64,000 nt of DNA from [Mycobacterium] vasticus (lineage in GTDB: Bacteria; Actinomycetota; Actinomycetes; Mycobacteriales; Mycobacteriaceae), in contig NZ_CP084028.1 in NCBI RefSeq assembly GCF_020181595.1, positions 1,647,647 to 1,711,646 on the forward strand, given 5' to 3'. The stretch's first letter is position 1. Every line of letters starts with the position of its first letter. Under the pieces are notes generated by a model. The model was not told the DNA's origin. It was given only the letters and a program-made list of their open reading frames with translations, and did not search any database. A program made the translations under genes and the position numbers. Of this stretch, positions 50,381-59,645 are shown piece after piece.

Positions 50381-52297
50381 GTGCCTGGCCGTATCTCCGA
50401 TCGCGACATCGCCGCCATCCGCGAGCGTGTCCGCATCGAGGATGTGGTCGGCGACTACGTGCAGCTCAGGCGCGCCGGGGCCGACTCGTTGAAGGGCCTG
50501 TGCCCGTTTCACAACGAGAAGTCGCCGTCGTTTCACGTCCGGCCCAACCATGGCATGTTCCACTGCTTCGGCTGCGGTGAGGGCGGCGACGTCTACGCCT
50601 TCATCCAGAAGATCGAGCACGCCAGCTTCGTCGAGGCGGTGGAACTGCTGGCCGATCGGGTCGGCCACACCATCACCTACACCGGGGCGTCGGCCACCAA
50701 CATCCAGCGCGAGCGCGGAGGACGCAGTCGGCTGATCGCGGCGAACGCCGCTGCCGGCGAGTTCTACACCGCCGCCCTGGGCACCGCCGAGGCCGCGCCG
50801 GCGCGAAAGTACCTCACCGAACGCAACTTCGACGCGGCCGCGGCCCAGAAATTCGGCTGCGGATTCGCTCCGTCGGGCTGGGACAGCTTGACCAAGCACC
50901 TGCTGCGCAAGGGTTTCGAGTTCAAGGAGCTGGAGGCGGCGGGCCTGTCCCGGGAGGGGCGTCGCGGTCCCATGGACCGGTTTCACCGCCGCCTACTGTG
51001 GCCGATCCGTTCCGCGGCGGGGGAGGTGATCGGGTTCGGCGCCCGCCGGCTGTTCGACGACGACCCGATGGAGGCCAAGTACGTCAACACCCCGGAGACC
51101 ACCCTCTACAAGAAATCCAATGTGCTGTTCGGGCTCGATCTGGCCAAGCGGGACATCGCGCGCGGGCACCAGGCCATCGTCGTGGAGGGCTACACCGATG
51201 TGATGGCCATGCACCTGGCCGGGGTGACCACCGCGGTCGCGTCGTGCGGCACGGCCTTCGGCGACGAACACCTGGCGATGCTGCGCCGTCTGATGATGGA
51301 CGACAAGTTCTTTCGCGGCGAATTGATCTATGTGTTCGACGGAGACGCCGCGGGTCGCGCCGCCGCGCTCAAGGCACTCGAAGGTGAGCAGCAGCTGGCC
51401 GGGCAGTCCTTCGTCGCGGTCGCCGCCGACGGGATGGATCCGTGTGATCTGCGGCTTGCGCACGGCGACGAAGCGCTTCGGGACCTGGTGGCGCGGCGAA
51501 CTCCGTTGTTCGAGTTCGCCGTTCGCACCGCGCTGGCCGAGATCGACCTGGACACCGCCGAAGGCCGCGTTGCCGCGCTGCGTCGCTGCGTGCCGATGGT
51601 GGCGCAGATCAAAGACGGCACGCTGCGCGACGAATACGCGCGACAGCTGGCCGGCTGGGTGGGCTGGGACGACGTCGCCCAGGTGATCGGCCGGGTCCGC
51701 GCGCAGGCCAAGAGTGGGCCGGCCGATGGTGGGCGGCCCAGGGCACGTCCCGCCGCGACGTCGGCCGAACAGTCCTCCCCGGCGGCGGTGGCCCGTCCCG
51801 ATCCGGCCGACCCGACGCTGTGGCCGCAGCGGGAGGCCCTCAAGGCGGCGTTGCAGTTCCCCGCACTGGCCGGGCCGGTGTTCGACAGCCTGACGGTGGA
51901 GAGCTTCACCCACCCGGGTTACGCGGCGGTGCGCTCGGCGATCGACGCTGCGGGCGGAACCAACGGCGCGGCCTCGACCGGGGCCGCCGCGCAGTGGATC
52001 GAGACGGTGCGCGGGCAGACGCCCTCAGCGCTGACCACCGGGCTCATCAACGAGTTGAGTGTGGAGTCCATCCGGGTCGAGGACGACAAGCTGCCCCGCT
52101 ACATCGGTGGCGTGCTGGCCCGGCTGCAAGAGGTGTGGGTAGGCCGGCAGATCGCCGAGGTCAAATCCAAACTGCAGCGCATGTCACCGGTGGAGCACAG
52201 CGACGAATACCACTCGCTGTTCGGCGATCTGGTGGCGATGGAGACCTATCGGCGCAGTCTGCTGGAGCAGGCCAGCGGCGATGATCTGACCGTCTGA
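50381..52297 (+). CDS. dnaG: DNA primase DnaG
   Basis: A 638-residue replicative primase. The N-terminal zinc site is CPFHNEKSPSFHV ... MFHCFGCGEGGD. The catalytic TOPRIM core includes IVVEGYTDVMAMHLAGV and LIYVFDGDAAGRAAALKAL. The C-terminal helicase-binding region runs from about residue 460 after an Ala/Pro-rich linker. Length equals Rv2343c (about 639). GTG start gives MPGRISDRDIAAIRERVRIEDVVGDYV. Confidence 0.96.
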   Translation: MPGRISDRDIAAIRERVRIEDVVGDYVQLRRAGADSLKGLCPFHNEKSPSFHVRPNHGMFHCFGCGEGGDVYAFIQKIEHASFVEAVELLADRVGHTITYTGASATNIQRERGGRSRLIAANAAAGEFYTAALGTAEAAPARKYLTERNFDAAAAQKFGCGFAPSGWDSLTKHLLRKGFEFKELEAAGLSREGRRGPMDRFHRRLLWPIRSAAGEVIGFGARRLFDDDPMEAKYVNTPETTLYKKSNVLFGLDLAKRDIARGHQAIVVEGYTDVMAMHLAGVTTAVASCGTAFGDEHLAMLRRLMMDDKFFRGELIYVFDGDAAGRAAALKALEGEQQLAGQSFVAVAADGMDPCDLRLAHGDEALRDLVARRTPLFEFAVRTALAEIDLDTAEGRVAALRRCVPMVAQIKDGTLRDEYARQLAGWVGWDDVAQVIGRVRAQAKSGPADGGRPRARPAATSAEQSSPAAVARPDPADPTLWPQREALKAALQFPALAGPVFDSLTVESFTHPGYAAVRSAIDAAGGTNGAASTGAAAQWIETVRGQTPSALTTGLINELSVESIRVEDDKLPRYIGGVLARLQEVWVGRQIAEVKSKLQRMSPVEHSDEYHSLFGDLVAMETYRRSLLEQASGDDLTV

Positions 52298-52333
52298 TCG
52301 CAAGCGCGGCCGCCAGGCCGGGCGCTGGGGGCA

Positions 52334-52350
52334 CCTCCCGCTCGCGGGGG
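52334..52350. repeat. Palindromic hairpin after dnaG
   Basis: CCTCCCGCTCGCGGGGG folds into a stem of about seven pairs with a tiny loop, within a GGGGGCACCTCCCGC context I recall as a widespread mycobacterial intergenic palindrome. It lies between the convergent dnaG and the small membrane gene. There is no T tract, so it would be a weak intrinsic terminator at best. Confidence 0.4.
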
Positions 52351-52387
52351 ACGGGTCAGGCGTATCGGCACCGTCTGACAGCGCTGT

Positions 52388-52642
52388 CTAGCGCGCGTCG
52401 GGGTCCTGCGGGTCTACCGGCTGGACCACCGTGGTGCCGTCCTCGAGTTCGGTCAGCGTCACCATCTCCGGGTCGGGATGAATCCGGTTGGCGATGCTGC
52501 GCCGGCCCTTGTCGATCACCGCTCTGGCGACCGGGCTGCTCGTCATGGCCTGATAGGTGCCGACGATCTGCTCGTAGCGCTTACGCCCGGCTTTGGTGCC
52601 CATCACGTAGCCGACGCCCATCACCACGACGTATCCGATCAA
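52388..52642 (-). CDS. Small membrane protein (Rv2342-like)
   Basis: An 84-residue protein with an N-terminal hydrophobic helix (MIGYVVVMGVGYVMGTKAGRKRYEQI in outline), a basic amphipathic middle and an acidic tail (PEMVTLTELEDGTTVVQPVD). The GTKAGRKRYEQ segment recalls YtxH-like membrane-surface proteins. It corresponds to Rv2342 next to dnaG and tRNA-Asn in M. tuberculosis. Function is unknown. Confidence 0.82.
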   Translation of the reverse strand: MIGYVVVMGVGYVMGTKAGRKRYEQIVGTYQAMTSSPVARAVIDKGRRSIANRIHPDPEMVTLTELEDGTTVVQPVDPQDPDAR

Positions 52643-52738
52643 TGCGGCCCCTTAGAACTGGTGGTTACATCCTGCCTGACGTGGCCCCGGGGTGTTGGGG
52701 TGCGACCCCCGTTGGTCAAAGCCGCCGCCGCGATGCGC

Positions 52739-52744
52739 TAGAGT
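52739..52744 (+). promoter_or_regulatory. tRNA-Asn promoter -10
   Basis: TAGAGT lies 25 bases before the mature tRNA 5' end, leaving a short leader for RNase P. GTCAAA at 52715-52720 is a possible -35 with an 18-base spacer. Confidence 0.45.
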
Positions 52745-52769
52745 CTTGCAAGTCCACGAGGACAAGCAG

Positions 52770-52845
52770 TCCCCTGTAGCTCAATTGGCAGAGCATTCGG
52801 CTGTTAACCGGAGGGTTGGTGGTTCGAGTCCACCCGGGGGAGCCA
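52770..52845 (+). tRNA. asnT: tRNA-Asn (anticodon GTT)
   Basis: A complete 76-base tRNA with encoded CCA. The acceptor stem pairs TCCCCTG with CGGGGGA (one T-G wobble), the D arm is GCTC...GAGC, the anticodon loop is CTGTTAA (GTT at 52803-52805, asparagine), and the T arm is GGTGG TTCGAGT CCACC. The discriminator is G. The same tRNA sits beside dnaG and Rv2342 in M. tuberculosis. I see no copy of its 3' end nearby, so no integrated element is indicated. Confidence 0.97.
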
Positions 52846-52870
52846 CGTTTGATTCAGCGGCAGCCCAGGC

Positions 52871-53266
52871 TCAGTCGAGCCGGGGAATGACCGAAGGCCC
52901 GCCCTGCTGAGGCTGTGGCGGCGCGGTGAACGTCTGAGGCGCTGAAGGCGGCTGCTGTTGCTGCTGCTGAGCGGCGCGGGCCTGCGCGATCGCGTTGATC
53001 AGCGGGCTGGCTGCCATCATCTCGCGGCGCTCTTCTTCGCTCAATTCGTAGATCGCCCAGGCGCCCCAGGCCGCCGGGCGGACGTACAGGGTGACCTGCT
53101 GGCGCCCGTTGTTGAACACGGCCGGAACCGCCACGGCCCGATCGCTGGCGGCGAAACTGGACATTTCCACGGTTATCCGCTCGATGTCGGCGTTTTCCTG
53201 CAGCTCATAGGTCGGTGACTGACCGCCCTTGGTCGGTGAGGCGTTCAGCGCGAGGAACCACGCCAT
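52871..53266 (-). CDS. Unknown small protein with Gln/Pro-rich tail
   Basis: A 131-residue protein with a compact N-terminal domain (WFLALNASPTKGGQSPTYELQENADIERITVEM in part; VTLYVRPAAWGAWAIYELSEEERREM) and a low-complexity C-terminus with six glutamines in a row, then Pro/Gln repeats. ATG at 53266 has a good site (AAAGGAGTACCAATC before ATG). There is no signal peptide or membrane segment. I do not recognise it. It lies between tRNA-Asn and an acyl-CoA oxidase-like gene. Confidence 0.7.
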   Translation of the reverse strand: MAWFLALNASPTKGGQSPTYELQENADIERITVEMSSFAASDRAVAVPAVFNNGRQQVTLYVRPAAWGAWAIYELSEEERREMMAASPLINAIAQARAAQQQQQQPPSAPQTFTAPPQPQQGGPSVIPRLD

Positions 53267-53327
53267 GATTGGTACTCCTTTGTTCGGGCATCGATGCCGA
53301 CAGCCTATAGACGCGCGTCCGGCGGAT

Positions 53328-55259
53328 TCATCGGCGGGCGTCCACCCGCAGATGCTCGGGATGCAGCATCTCGGCGTAGCGCAACTGTTCGGGGATACCG
53401 AACCCGTCGACCAGTGTCGCGGCGTGCGGCCGTAGCCTCCGGCACCGGTCGTTGATGCCCCGGGTGACGGCTTTGGCCCGATCAGTGGACAGGTACCGAT
53501 GCTCGATGTACCAGGCTTTGTCGTCTTCGATGACCCCCAGCGCATACAGGTCGCAGACCAGCTCCAGCAGTTCGCGGGCGTCGGTGTCCGGGCAGGATTC
53601 GATGCCGGCGACGAACGCCTCCAACACCACTCGGTCGATGTGGGCGGCGGCCGCATGTAACACGTGATCCTGCACCGCGTTGAAGGCGTCGAAGTCGCTC
53701 ATCTCCTCGGACTTGGCCTTCAACCGGCGCGCCACCGACGTCAGCAGATATTCTTCGCGGTCCTCGAACATGTGCACCTGGGTGCCCCGGTTGAACAGAC
53801 TGCCTTCCTCCTCGCTGTCCTGCCGGGCGTCCACGAACGTCTGGATGATCGTCTCCGCCGCGGTACGTTTCAGCACCCGGTCACCGACGGTCTCGGCGGC
53901 GAATCGCACCCAGTCGACCGGGCTCATGCCGGCGATGTCGTCGGCGTAGGCGGTCAGCAGTTGCTTGGCCACCAGCTGGGTCAGCACGTGGTTGTCGCCT
54001 TCGAAGGTGGTGAACACGTCGGTGTCGGCGCGCAACGCGATCAGGCGGTTCTCGGCCATGTAGCCGGCGCCTCCGCAGGCTTCTCGCGACTCCTGGATAG
54101 CTCGGGATGCGTGCCAGGTGTTGGCTGCCTTCAGCCCGGCTGCTCGCGCTTCGAGCTCACGCTGTTCTTCGGCGTCGGGGTCGTCAGCGGTCTGCAGGTC
54201 GTGGCACCTGCTCACCAGCTCGTTCTGGGCGAACTGCAGCGCATATGACCGTGCGATCAGCGGGAATAGCCTGCGCTGGTGCGCCAGGTAATCCATGATC
54301 ACTACCTCACGCTCGGTTCCGTCATCGCCCGGCGCACTGAACTGCTTGCGCTGCAAGGCATATCGGGTAGCGATGTCCAGGGCGACCCGAGCGGCCGCTC
54401 CCGCGCTGCCGCCTACCGAGACCCGGCCCCGGATCAGGGTGCCGATCATGGTGAAGAACCGGCGGCCGTCGCTTTCGATCGATGACCGGTAGCTGCCGTC
54501 GGGCTCGACATCGGCGTACCTGTTCAACAGGTTCTCCCGCGGGACCCGGACGTGATCGAACACGATGCGGCCGTTGTCCACCCCGGGCAGCCCACCCTTG
54601 TAATGACAGTCCGACGTGGTGATGCCGGGCAGGTCGTTACCGTGCGCGTCTCGGATCGGCACCAGGAAGCAGTGCACGCCATGACTTTTACCCTCGGTGA
54701 TCAGCTGGCCGAACACCGCGGCGACGGTGGCGGTTTCGGCTGCGCCACCGATGTAGTCCTTGCGCGCGGATTCGGTGGGGGAGTCGATGACGAACTCGCC
54801 CGTCTCGGGATCGTAGGTGGCGGTGGTTTCCAGCGACTGCACATCGCTGCCGTGGCCGGTCTCGGTCATGGCGAAGCACCCGAGTACGTCGAGGTCGATG
54901 ATCTTCTCGACGTAGGCCTGGTGGTGCCGTTCGGTGCCGAGGTTCTCCACGGCGCCGCCGAACAGTCCCCACTGCACCCCGGCCTTGACCATCAGCGACA
55001 GGTCCGACATGGCCAGCATCTCGATCATGCTCACCGCGGCGCCGACGTCGCCGGTACCACCGTGCTCCTTACGGAAACTGTCGGCGGCCACGCCGGCGCC
55101 GGCCATGATCTTGAGCTGTTCGGCGACCTTGGCCCGGGCGATCACCGTGTTCGGCGTGTAGTGCGGCCGGAACTTCTCATCGGACAAGGTGGCGCGGACC
55201 TGGTTTTTCACCGCGCGCCAGCGGCCGTCCAGGGTGTCACGCAGAGCATCGGAGGTCAT
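53328..55259 (-). CDS. Acyl-CoA oxidase/dehydrogenase-like flavoenzyme
   Basis: A 643-residue enzyme of the long acyl-CoA oxidase type, larger than ordinary acyl-CoA dehydrogenases (about 380-400). FAD-binding segments: GCFAMTETGHGSDVQSLETTATYD, RKDYIGGAAETATVAAVF, and RYALQRKQFSAPGDDGTEREVVIMDYLAHQRRLFPLIARSYAL (in part). The second flavin region is CGGAGYMAENRLIALRADTDVFTTFEGDNHVLTQ. It should oxidise acyl-CoA to the 2-enoyl form in lipid breakdown. ATG 55259 follows GCAGGAGTG. It is divergent from the phytase-like lipoprotein. Confidence 0.88.
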   Translation of the reverse strand: MTSDALRDTLDGRWRAVKNQVRATLSDEKFRPHYTPNTVIARAKVAEQLKIMAGAGVAADSFRKEHGGTGDVGAAVSMIEMLAMSDLSLMVKAGVQWGLFGGAVENLGTERHHQAYVEKIIDLDVLGCFAMTETGHGSDVQSLETTATYDPETGEFVIDSPTESARKDYIGGAAETATVAAVFGQLITEGKSHGVHCFLVPIRDAHGNDLPGITTSDCHYKGGLPGVDNGRIVFDHVRVPRENLLNRYADVEPDGSYRSSIESDGRRFFTMIGTLIRGRVSVGGSAGAAARVALDIATRYALQRKQFSAPGDDGTEREVVIMDYLAHQRRLFPLIARSYALQFAQNELVSRCHDLQTADDPDAEEQRELEARAAGLKAANTWHASRAIQESREACGGAGYMAENRLIALRADTDVFTTFEGDNHVLTQLVAKQLLTAYADDIAGMSPVDWVRFAAETVGDRVLKRTAAETIIQTFVDARQDSEEEGSLFNRGTQVHMFEDREEYLLTSVARRLKAKSEEMSDFDAFNAVQDHVLHAAAAHIDRVVLEAFVAGIESCPDTDARELLELVCDLYALGVIEDDKAWYIEHRYLSTDRAKAVTRGINDRCRRLRPHAATLVDGFGIPEQLRYAEMLHPEHLRVDARR

Positions 55260-55314
55260 CACTCCTGCACGGTATCCAGGCGGGGCCCCCGATAAACGGG
55301 GTTTAAATAACGGT

Positions 55315-56424
55315 GTGCGTTGGATATTGAGCCGGCTGTTGCCGCTGTGCGTCCTGGCCGCGGGCTGCGCGCCCTGCGATGCCCCCGCGCCGACGCCGGG
55401 ATTGCAGTATCTCGGCCAGGCCCGACTGGCACCGCACACGTTCGACGGCACCGTCGTCGGCGGCCTGTCGGGGATCAGCTACGACCCCGGCCGGGACTGC
55501 TACTACGTGATCAGCGATGACCGGTCGGCGACCGGGCCGGCCCGGTTCTACACGATGCGGCTCGCGCTGTCGGATCGCGGCGTTGACACCACAGTGAACG
55601 CAGTCCATCCGCTGCTGGACGAGGGCGGGCGGCCGTTCGGCCCGCTGGACGCCGACAGGTCGCCGCCGGTGGTGCCGCCGGATCCCGAAGGCATCGCGTT
55701 CGACAGTGGCCGCCGGCGGCTGTACTGGTCGTCGGAGGGGGAGCGGCGCATCGGCCGGCACGGCGCGGTGCTGGCCGACCCCTGGATCAGGATCGCCGGG
55801 CTCGACGGTGGTTACCTCGGCCGTTTCGCGATTCCGCCGCAGCTGGCCATGTCGGCGCAGCGCACCGGACCGCGCCGCAACACCACGCTCGAAGGTCTCA
55901 CCCTGGCCCCCGACGGCCGGATGCTGTTCGCCGCGATGGAGGGACCGGGCTACGACGACGGCGCCCTTCCGGACCGGTCGCACGGCGCACTGACCCGCAT
56001 CACCGCCTTTGACGTCGAGTCGGGCGACCCGGTCGCCCAGTACGCCTACCCGCTGGAGCCGGCCACGGCGCCGGCCGAGACCAACGGTCTCACCGACCTG
56101 GTCGCGTTGTCGGACACCGCGTTCCTGGTGATCGAGCGGGCGTTCAGCGCCCGGCCGACGGTGCGGCTGTTTCGGGCCGATATCGGGGGCGCCACCGATA
56201 TTTTGGGCTTGCCGGCGCTGACGGGCACGGCCGTGACGCCGATGACCAAAACCCTGCTGGCCGACCTGTCCACCACGCCGGGTTTGGAGCCCCTGGACAA
56301 CATCGAGGGCATCACGCTGGGTCCGCGGCTGCCCGACGGCCGGCAAACGGTGGTGCTGGTCAGCGACGACAACTTCTCGCCGCGTCAGGTGACGCAGTTC
56401 GTGGTGTTCGCGGTAGCGCGTTAA
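55315..56424 (+). CDS. Lipoprotein with phytase-like esterase domain
   Basis: A 369-residue exported lipoprotein of the group annotated as esterase-like activity of phytase family. The signal peptide ends in LAAGC, a clear lipobox. The repeated beta-propeller-like pattern has [69 protein letters not shown] and [13 protein letters not shown] at 55315 ([12 protein letters not shown]) is 6 bases after a TTAAAT -10-like element, so the message may be leaderless. The substrate is unknown. Its 3' end overlaps eccE by 4 bases, convergently. Confidence 0.85.
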   Translation: MRWILSRLLPLCVLAAGCAPCDAPAPTPGLQYLGQARLAPHTFDGTVVGGLSGISYDPGRDCYYVISDDRSATGPARFYTMRLALSDRGVDTTVNAVHPLLDEGGRPFGPLDADRSPPVVPPDPEGIAFDSGRRRLYWSSEGERRIGRHGAVLADPWIRIAGLDGGYLGRFAIPPQLAMSAQRTGPRRNTTLEGLTLAPDGRMLFAAMEGPGYDDGALPDRSHGALTRITAFDVESGDPVAQYAYPLEPATAPAETNGLTDLVALSDTAFLVIERAFSARPTVRLFRADIGGATDILGLPALTGTAVTPMTKTLLADLSTTPGLEPLDNIEGITLGPRLPDGRQTVVLVSDDNFSPRQVTQFVVFAVAR

Positions 56425-57539
56425 GAGGCGACCGGAACTCCGGTTGGTTCGGGGGCCTGCGCCGGCCCCAGTGGCACGGCCAACTCGTCGTCGGCCGTCA
56501 GGGTTCGGGACGGAACCTTCAGCGGTCGCGTCACCGGCGCGGACAGCCCGGCGCGCACCGCGGAGAGCTGGCGGCCGGTGAACCGGTTCAACCCGGCCCA
56601 GATCTCCTTGGGCAGCGGCTCTTCGCTGTGGTAGCGCACCCATGCCGAGACCTGGTGGCCACCGTTACGTGCGGCCACTCGGACCGTGACGACGGTGGCG
56701 TCGGTTTCGGCCAGCCAGAGGTCTTCCAGCTTCTCCGAGGTGATGTCCCAGGGCGACATCCAGAAGCTGGTGGCGTAACCGTTGAAGTGCTTGAGCCGAC
56801 GCCAGCCCGGCCGGCTCCACGTCGGCTGCAGTCCGGCCAGCACCGCGCTGTCGACCTCGGCGAGGTCGTCGCCGCTCATCGGCCAGGCGGTGCACCGGCG
56901 GCCGCTGATCTCATGCGCAAGGCGCTCGGTGGCTGCGGCCAGGGTGGAGGCCAGCGAGTCGCGGCTGGCGACCGCTTCGGAGTTGCGCTGCGGGTCCATC
57001 CGCAGCACCAGCCAGGTGCTGCGATGGCCCCCGCCGGTGGTCGAAGTACCGACAGAAACGATGTCGACACCGTCGAGTCGTACGTCGAACTGGCGCAGTC
57101 CCGCCGCGACCGTCGCCACCCGTAGGCTGCTCGATGGCCCCTGGTGGCGCAGGTGACGCCCGGCCGGGGCGGCGTCCGGTTCGTCGACGGCGATCACCGC
57201 CACCAGCCGGCCGCGGTATTCGCGCACTCCGACCGGCTCACGGCCGTAGCGGCGTCGGTGATTGAGTGCCGGGGTGCACGCCGCAGTCAGCGCCGCCTCC
57301 GGGTCGGCTGACCAGTCCCACAACCAGCCGCCGATCGCCGACGGCAGCGTGATGCCGCGATAGGTGATCACGCTGATCAGGGCCAGGACCGTTGCGACAC
57401 CCACGCCGACCCACCAGGCGGTCGGCTGCCAGTCCTCGGCGAGGTAGCCGGCGGTGAACAGAACCAGGATGTCGATGAGAAACACGATGGTGACCCGCAG
57501 CCATGACAGGTCCAGCCCGAACCGGCGTTGCGCTTTCAT
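56421..57539 (-). CDS. eccE: EccE5-like type VII secretion membrane protein
   Basis: A 372-residue EccE, one of the conserved membrane parts of the type VII secretion complex. Two N-terminal membrane helices ([39 protein letters not shown]) precede a large periplasmic domain. [70 protein letters not shown] and [13 protein letters not shown] match the ESX-5 version (Rv1797) closely from memory. ATG 57539 has AAGGAG five bases before it. It is downstream of esxO on the same strand. It is slightly shorter than EccE5 (about 406). Confidence 0.88.
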   Translation of the reverse strand: MKAQRRFGLDLSWLRVTIVFLIDILVLFTAGYLAEDWQPTAWWVGVGVATVLALISVITYRGITLPSAIGGWLWDWSADPEAALTAACTPALNHRRRYGREPVGVREYRGRLVAVIAVDEPDAAPAGRHLRHQGPSSSLRVATVAAGLRQFDVRLDGVDIVSVGTSTTGGGHRSTWLVLRMDPQRNSEAVASRDSLASTLAAATERLAHEISGRRCTAWPMSGDDLAEVDSAVLAGLQPTWSRPGWRRLKHFNGYATSFWMSPWDITSEKLEDLWLAETDATVVTVRVAARNGGHQVSAWVRYHSEEPLPKEIWAGLNRFTGRQLSAVRAGLSAPVTRPLKVPSRTLTADDELAVPLGPAQAPEPTGVPVAS

Positions 57540-57560
57540 CAGCACTCCTTGACGGCGGAT

Positions 57561-57578
57561 GCATCGACGCGACGATGC
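57561..57578. repeat. Hairpin between esxO and eccE
   Basis: GCATCG (57561-57566) and CGATGC (57573-57578) form a six-pair stem around ACGCGA in the 70-base gap between esxO and eccE. On the transcribed strand it ends just before the eccE ribosome-binding site, so it may limit read-through or translation and keep EccE well below the Esx proteins. No T tract is present. Confidence 0.3.
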
Positions 57579-57609
57579 GTGAGCACACCCTACTAAGACT
57601 TGCGGTCTG

Positions 57610-57894
57610 TTACGCCCAGCTGGAGCCGACGGAGGCGTCGGTGTTGGCCATGTTGTTGCCGGCGGTCTGCACCTTCTGGCCGTGGGAGTTGGCCTGTTCG
57701 TAGATGACGGCGAAGTTGCGGCCCAGCTGGGTCACGAACTCCTGGCAGGCCACCGAACCCGAACCGCCCCAGAAATCACCGGCGGCCAGCACATCGTGCA
57801 CGATCGCCTGGTGCTCAGCCTCCAACGAAGCCGCCTGGGCACGAATCAAAGCGCCGTGGGCATTGACATCACCGAACTGGTAGTTAATCGACAT
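57610..57894 (-). CDS. esxO: EsxO/EsxN-type WXG100 secreted protein
   Basis: A 94-residue ESAT-6-like protein, exported by ESX-5 as a dimer with its EsxP-type partner. The WGG turn is in [17 protein letters not shown]. The start [15 protein letters not shown] and the end [15 protein letters not shown] are nearly those of M. tuberculosis EsxO/EsxN (Rv2346c, Rv1793). The site AAGGAGAGCACAGAG precedes the ATG. It follows the esxP-type gene by 13 bases. Confidence 0.96.
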   Translation of the reverse strand: MSINYQFGDVNAHGALIRAQAASLEAEHQAIVHDVLAAGDFWGGSGSVACQEFVTQLGRNFAVIYEQANSHGQKVQTAGNNMANTDASVGSSWA

Positions 57895-57907
57895 CTCTGT
57901 GCTCTCC

Positions 57908-58204
57908 TTAGCTGCCCAGGATCTGCTGCGAAGCAGCTTCCTGCGTCTCGTAGTGGTTGGCATCGCGAATCAGACCATCACGCACCCCGTGCAGCATCGT
58001 CACGATGTTGCGGAACGCGGTCTGCATCTGACCCATGGTGTCCATCGAGGTCCGCTCGGCTAGACCACCCCAGCCCGCGCCGGAGATGTTGGTCGACGAC
58101 GCCCACATCCGGCGGGCCTCATCCTCGACGGTCTGGGCGTGCACATCGAAACGACCCGCCATCGCACGCATCGCATCCGGATCGGTCATAAAACGAGTTG
58201 CCAT
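57908..58204 (-). CDS. esxP: EsxP/EsxM-type WXG100 secreted protein
   Basis: A 98-residue ESX-5-type WXG100 protein that pairs with the EsxO-type product. The WGG turn is in [18 protein letters not shown]. The C-terminal secretion signal YxxxE is present as YETQE. The sequence [24 protein letters not shown] is close to EsxP/EsxM (Rv2347c, Rv1792). AAGGAGAGTCTC precedes the ATG. Second partner gene of a PE-PPE-esxP-esxO-eccE operon. Confidence 0.96.
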   Translation of the reverse strand: MATRFMTDPDAMRAMAGRFDVHAQTVEDEARRMWASSTNISGAGWGGLAERTSMDTMGQMQTAFRNIVTMLHGVRDGLIRDANHYETQEAASQQILGS

Positions 58205-58237
58205 GAGACTCTCCTTCTCTATAGGGGTTGTGAGGCG

Positions 58238-59632
58238 TCAGGTGGTGGCCGGGGCTTGGCCGTTGGCCGGTACGTAGACGATCGCCGCCTGGTAGCCGGG
58301 GGGCGCATTGCGTTGAGCCGGGTGGCCCGCCGGTACCGCATGGGCGGTAGCCGCCGTGCTGCCCGGCTCCGCCGGGTACCCCGCGGCAGGCGGGCGGGCA
58401 AGCACCTTGATGCGCGAACCGTACTTGGAGGCGACGGCCCCGGCGCCGGCCGCCGCCCCGACGGCCGCGGCCCGCGGGAATCCGCCCATCAGCATCGGGA
58501 GACCACCCATGCCGCCGACCGCTCCGGCTTCCAGTGCGCCGGCCGTCTCCAGGGCCGGCAACGCCATCGGCAGGTCGAAGGGTCCCAGCATCTCCAGCGG
58601 AGCAGCGGCCGAGCCCCACGACGGCGGGACCGACAGCGCCATCTCCCCGAGCGAGCTGGCACCGCCCATGTATCCGCTGGCGGCGCTTTCGCCGCCCCAG
58701 GCTCCTTCGGCGGCCTCGGCGGCTTGGGCGGCCTCCTGGGCTGCTTGCTGGGCCGCTTCCTGAGCTGCTCTGTCCGCTGCCTGCATCGCACTGTTGGCAG
58801 CCGTCGTCGCGAGACCTTGAATACCGGAAGCCATGAAGATGCCGGTCGAACCCAGCATGATGTAGCCGGGGAGCAGCGAGGCGATCGTCGTCGGCGTGAA
58901 TCCGAGATCAGAGCCGGTGGTGATGATGCCGCCAGGGGTCGTGATGATTCCCCCACCGGTCGAGGTATCCGCGGCGGTGCCGGGTGTCGACAAACTCTGA
59001 ACCGCGTTGGTGAGCATCTGCGACAGCGACGTCGGCGACGTATGGGCAGCCGATCCCACCGCCTGGTTGACCGCGAGGCTCTGCTGGGCCTGGGCGGTGG
59101 GGCTGACCGGATCGGGTGCCGGCACGGGTTCGGGCAGCTTGGAGGCGTAGGCCGAGTTGGCTGCATAGCTGTACATCGCCGCGGAATCCTGCGCCCACAT
59201 CTGCCCGTATTGGAGTTCGTTGGCCGCGATCGCAGCGCCGTTCTGGCCCATCACATTGGTCGCGATCAGGCTCGCCAGCTGGGCGCGGTTGGCAGCCACC
59301 ACCGGTGGCGGCACCACCGACTGGAACGCGGCGTGGAATGCGTTGGCCGCCGACCGCGCCTGGCTGGCGGCGTGCTCGGCCTGGGCAGCGGTGGCGTGGA
59401 GCCAGCCGATGTAGGGGGCTGCCGCCGTCGCGGTGGCGACGGCGGCCGGCCCCATCCACGGCATGCTGGTCAGTTCGGAGATCACCGTCGCGAACGAGGT
59501 CGCTGCCGACTCCAGTTCGGTGGCCAAACCGCCCCAAGCGATGGCGGCTTGCGTAAGCGGGCCCGCACCCGGGCCGGTGTACATCCAGGAGGAGAGGATC
59601 TCCGGCGGGAGTGCGCCAAAGTCGAATGACAT
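58238..59632 (-). CDS. PPE protein, SVP subfamily
   Basis: A 464-residue PPE protein exported by ESX-5 with its PE partner. The N-terminal PPE domain (about 1-180) has FGALPPEILSSWMYTGPGAGPL and WGGLATELESAATSF (WxG turn). The C-terminal part has the SVP mark LSVPPSWGSAA and an Ala/Glu-rich heptad stretch (AAQEAAQQAAQEAAQAAEAAEGAW). It starts 13 bases after the PE stop. In M. tuberculosis a PPE gene (PPE40) is also near esxO/esxP. Confidence 0.93.
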   Translation of the reverse strand: MSFDFGALPPEILSSWMYTGPGAGPLTQAAIAWGGLATELESAATSFATVISELTSMPWMGPAAVATATAAAPYIGWLHATAAQAEHAASQARSAANAFHAAFQSVVPPPVVAANRAQLASLIATNVMGQNGAAIAANELQYGQMWAQDSAAMYSYAANSAYASKLPEPVPAPDPVSPTAQAQQSLAVNQAVGSAAHTSPTSLSQMLTNAVQSLSTPGTAADTSTGGGIITTPGGIITTGSDLGFTPTTIASLLPGYIMLGSTGIFMASGIQGLATTAANSAMQAADRAAQEAAQQAAQEAAQAAEAAEGAWGGESAASGYMGGASSLGEMALSVPPSWGSAAAPLEMLGPFDLPMALPALETAGALEAGAVGGMGGLPMLMGGFPRAAAVGAAAGAGAVASKYGSRIKVLARPPAAGYPAEPGSTAATAHAVPAGHPAQRNAPPGYQAAIVYVPANGQAPATT

Positions 59633-59645
59633 GTCTGGTCGCGGT

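Noticed and set aside
52770..52845. tRNA-Asn as an attachment site of an integrated element.
   Set aside because: No second copy of the tRNA 3' end, no integrase and no phage genes were seen; the same tRNA has the same neighbours in M. tuberculosis.
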